Shown piece after piece: positions 51,838-53,239 of a stretch of DNA of 53,239 nucleotides. Origin of the DNA: an uncultured Roseburia sp. (GTDB lineage Bacteria; Bacillota; Clostridia; Lachnospirales; Lachnospiraceae). Location: assembly GCA_934358955.1 (NCBI GenBank), contig CAKRLC010000005.1, positions 1 through 53,239 on the forward strand. The letters run 5' to 3'. The translations under genes and the position numbers were made by a program. Position 1 is the first letter of the stretch. Each line of letters begins with the position of its first letter. The notes beneath the pieces are model-generated. The model did not search any database. It was not told the origin of the DNA and was given only the letters and a program-made list of their open reading frames with translations.

Positions 51838-53239
51838 CTATTCTTCTTTTTTCTCTTCCGGAGCAGCCTCAACTGCTACTGCTGCATGTTTTTTGCGATA
51901 GCGGATAATTACCAGTGCCATGCAAAGAACTACGAGTAATCCGGTAACCACATCAATTGTCACAAAGAGTTTTGTCATATTTGACATGCCTCCCTGATCC
52001 TCTGCATTTGTATAATATCCGCTGTTTGCGATTGTATACATAATGTTTTTGCATGATGTGCGGAGTGCATTATTAAGAGTTGCACTCTCTGTATTTGTTA
52101 ATTTATTTGATTCCTGATAGTTAAATCCGAGCATCAGGTCATTTCCGGCACGAACACAATTGTCTGTGATCATATATCCGTAAGAACCATCATAATCTGT
52201 GATGACCATTCCCTGGAATCCCCACTCATTACGAAGGATTGTTGTTAATGTGTCTTCATTTGCACATGCCGGAACAGTTCCGATCCAGTTGAAGGAAGAC
52301 ATTACAGCGATCTGTGTTCCGTCAAAGTTCTTAATACATAATTCGAATGGTTTTAAGTAAATCTCACGGATTGCCTGTTCATTAGAATATGTAAGTAAGA
52401 ATGCACATCTGTTTGTTTCCTGATCATTTAATGCAAAATGCTTGATGTAGTTGTAAGTGCCTTTTGTTGCCATTGCAGATACCTGAGCTGCTGCAAGTTT
52501 TCCGGCAAGTACACCGTCTTCTGAATAGTACTCGAAGTTTCTTCCTGCGAATGCAGAACGGTGTGTATTCATAGCAGGACCATATACACCATAATTATTT
52601 ACATCTGCATATTCCTGTCCCATTGCAAGTCCAAGATCATATAATAAATCTGTATTCCATGTCTGAGCCATTAACACTTCTGTTGGATATGGAGTTCCAT
52701 AAGTTCCTGTAATGAAGTTATTTACTCCGGCAGGTCCGTCACAATCACTTGTTGCAACCTTTCCTACAGAATCGATCTGAGCTGTCTGCCATCCACCAAG
52801 GTTTACAAGTAATGACATATCATCAAAGCTCATCTGATCTAATAACTGATCCCACATTGGATCATCATAAGCCTTACCTGTTAAGTCTGCTAATGTAAGT
52901 CCATTGTCAGATCCTAATGTCGGCATTGTATCTTCTGCGTTATCATATGCTGTAGAGTCATAGTATGCTGTAGAATTTGCTTCTACTTCTTTTCTTGTTG
53001 CATCATCCATTGCATAAGCTTCTTCTGCTGGTGCAGCTGTAGCTTCTGCATAGTTTGCAAATCCATCTGCTCTGGAAAGATATGTAACAGCTCCTGCTGT
53101 ATAATCGTTTAACTGATTTGTTGCAGCTACGCCGTCTGTTGTGCGCGCATTCTCGCTGTAATTAACATCTGCATCTACAGTAAAGGATGCCTGATCTAAT
53201 ACTGTATGGGAATCAGATCTTACAGATACGGTATATTCA
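51838..53239 (-). CDS. Second membrane-anchored GH3 glycosidase (5' end outside window)
   Basis: The frame is open to the right edge (about 466 C-terminal residues seen). Paralogue of the 44865 gene: same linker style, then the catalytic barrel last with NTHRSAFAGRNFEYYSEDG, KHFALNDQE, VMSSFNWIGT and MVITDYDGSYG (nucleophile Asp). Ends with a membrane helix (LFVTIDVVTGLLVVLCMALVII) and a Glu/Lys tail. The ATG at 53010 is internal. It lacks the MITE-derived tail of its paralogue and keeps its terminator close by. Confidence 0.9.
   Translation of the reverse strand, partial: EYTVSVRSDSHTVLDQASFTVDADVNYSENARTTDGVAATNQLNDYTAGAVTYLSRADGFANYAEATAAPAEEAYAMDDATRKEVEANSTAYYDSTAYDNAEDTMPTLGSDNGLTLADLTGKAYDDPMWDQLLDQMSFDDMSLLVNLGGWQTAQIDSVGKVATSDCDGPAGVNNFITGTYGTPYPTEVLMAQTWNTDLLYDLGLAMGQEYADVNNYGVYGPAMNTHRSAFAGRNFEYYSEDGVLAGKLAAAQVSAMATKGTYNYIKHFALNDQETNRCAFLLTYSNEQAIREIYLKPFELCIKNFDGTQIAVMSSFNWIGTVPACANEDTLTTILRNEWGFQGMVITDYDGSYGYMITDNCVRAGNDLMLGFNYQESNKLTNTESATLNNALRTSCKNIMYTIANSGYYTNAEDQGGMSNMTKLFVTIDVVTGLLVVLCMALVIIRYRKKHAAVAVEAAPEEKKEE

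Overview
The window looks like a chromosomal segment of a low-to-mid GC, Gram-positive gut anaerobe of the Lachnospiraceae (Clostridia). The reasons are the strong Shine-Dalgarno sites, the protein families (DUF2508/YaaL next to BofA, DUF1858, a DUF6145-like protein, a DUF6382/FHA-like protein, the Clostridia-type Tad locus, permuted membrane-anchored GH3 enzymes) and the sporulation/germination-flavoured wall enzymes. Genus cannot be fixed from sequence alone. There are about 49 genes. No rRNA, tRNA, CRISPR array, prophage or complete insertion sequence was seen.

Region by region. 1-7.6 kb is a minus-strand housekeeping block: lysS (cut by the left edge), greA, a conserved hypothetical, a tRNA-dihydrouridine synthase, coaX, a DUF6145-like gene, birA, argF and an SPFH/band-7 gene. 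7.6-13.4 kb holds a structured GC-rich intergenic element, a secreted SH3/SleB-type wall hydrolase with a WalR-like site upstream, an orphan murG, a HIT protein, a sensor-less histidine kinase and a rhomboid protease. 13.5-22.7 kb is a complete Tad/Flp pilus locus on the minus strand (TadV, TadZ-like, TadA, TadB, TadC, Flp pilin, TadG-like, TadE-like, a second prepilin peptidase, a small pseudopilin, FHA protein) with a clear promoter in front of tadV. 22.7-27.1 kb holds bofA, yaaL, a DUF1858 gene, mecA and a three-gene cassette of a Ser/Thr kinase fused to a ParA-like domain, a second ParA-like protein and a small acidic protein. 27.4-32.1 kb has a GH18/SH3 protein, an amidase and glgB. 32-39 kb has a large TPR/AAA+ protein, an AI-2E family transporter and an aconitase-like hydratase. 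39-44.6 kb is an operon of 5'-nucleotidase, coiled-coil protein, OmpR-type regulator and histidine kinase. 44.8-53.2 kb has two membrane-anchored permuted GH3 genes (one cut by the right edge) flanking an AgrC/AgrA-type GHKL-LytTR system and a GtrA-like membrane protein.

The points most worth a second look are: (i) a small mobile element of 143 bp with 14-bp terminal inverted repeats and an 8-bp target duplication that has landed in, and rewritten, the 3' end of a GH3 gene, with a shorter copy 17 kb away; (ii) a 24-bp inverted repeat that buries the start of a TadE-like gene just after the stop of the gene before it, as expected for a translational-coupling switch; (iii) that same TadE-like protein carrying two tandem His/Cys metal-site modules; (iv) the kinase/ParA-like cassette, whose reading frames lack an ordinary start codon at the proper distance from good ribosome binding sites; (v) a 28-codon ORF between the GHKL kinase stop and the operon terminator, framed by an inverted repeat; (vi) a ~331-bp foldback in front of the first GH3 gene; and (vii) a terminator hairpin that also covers the amidase ribosome binding site.
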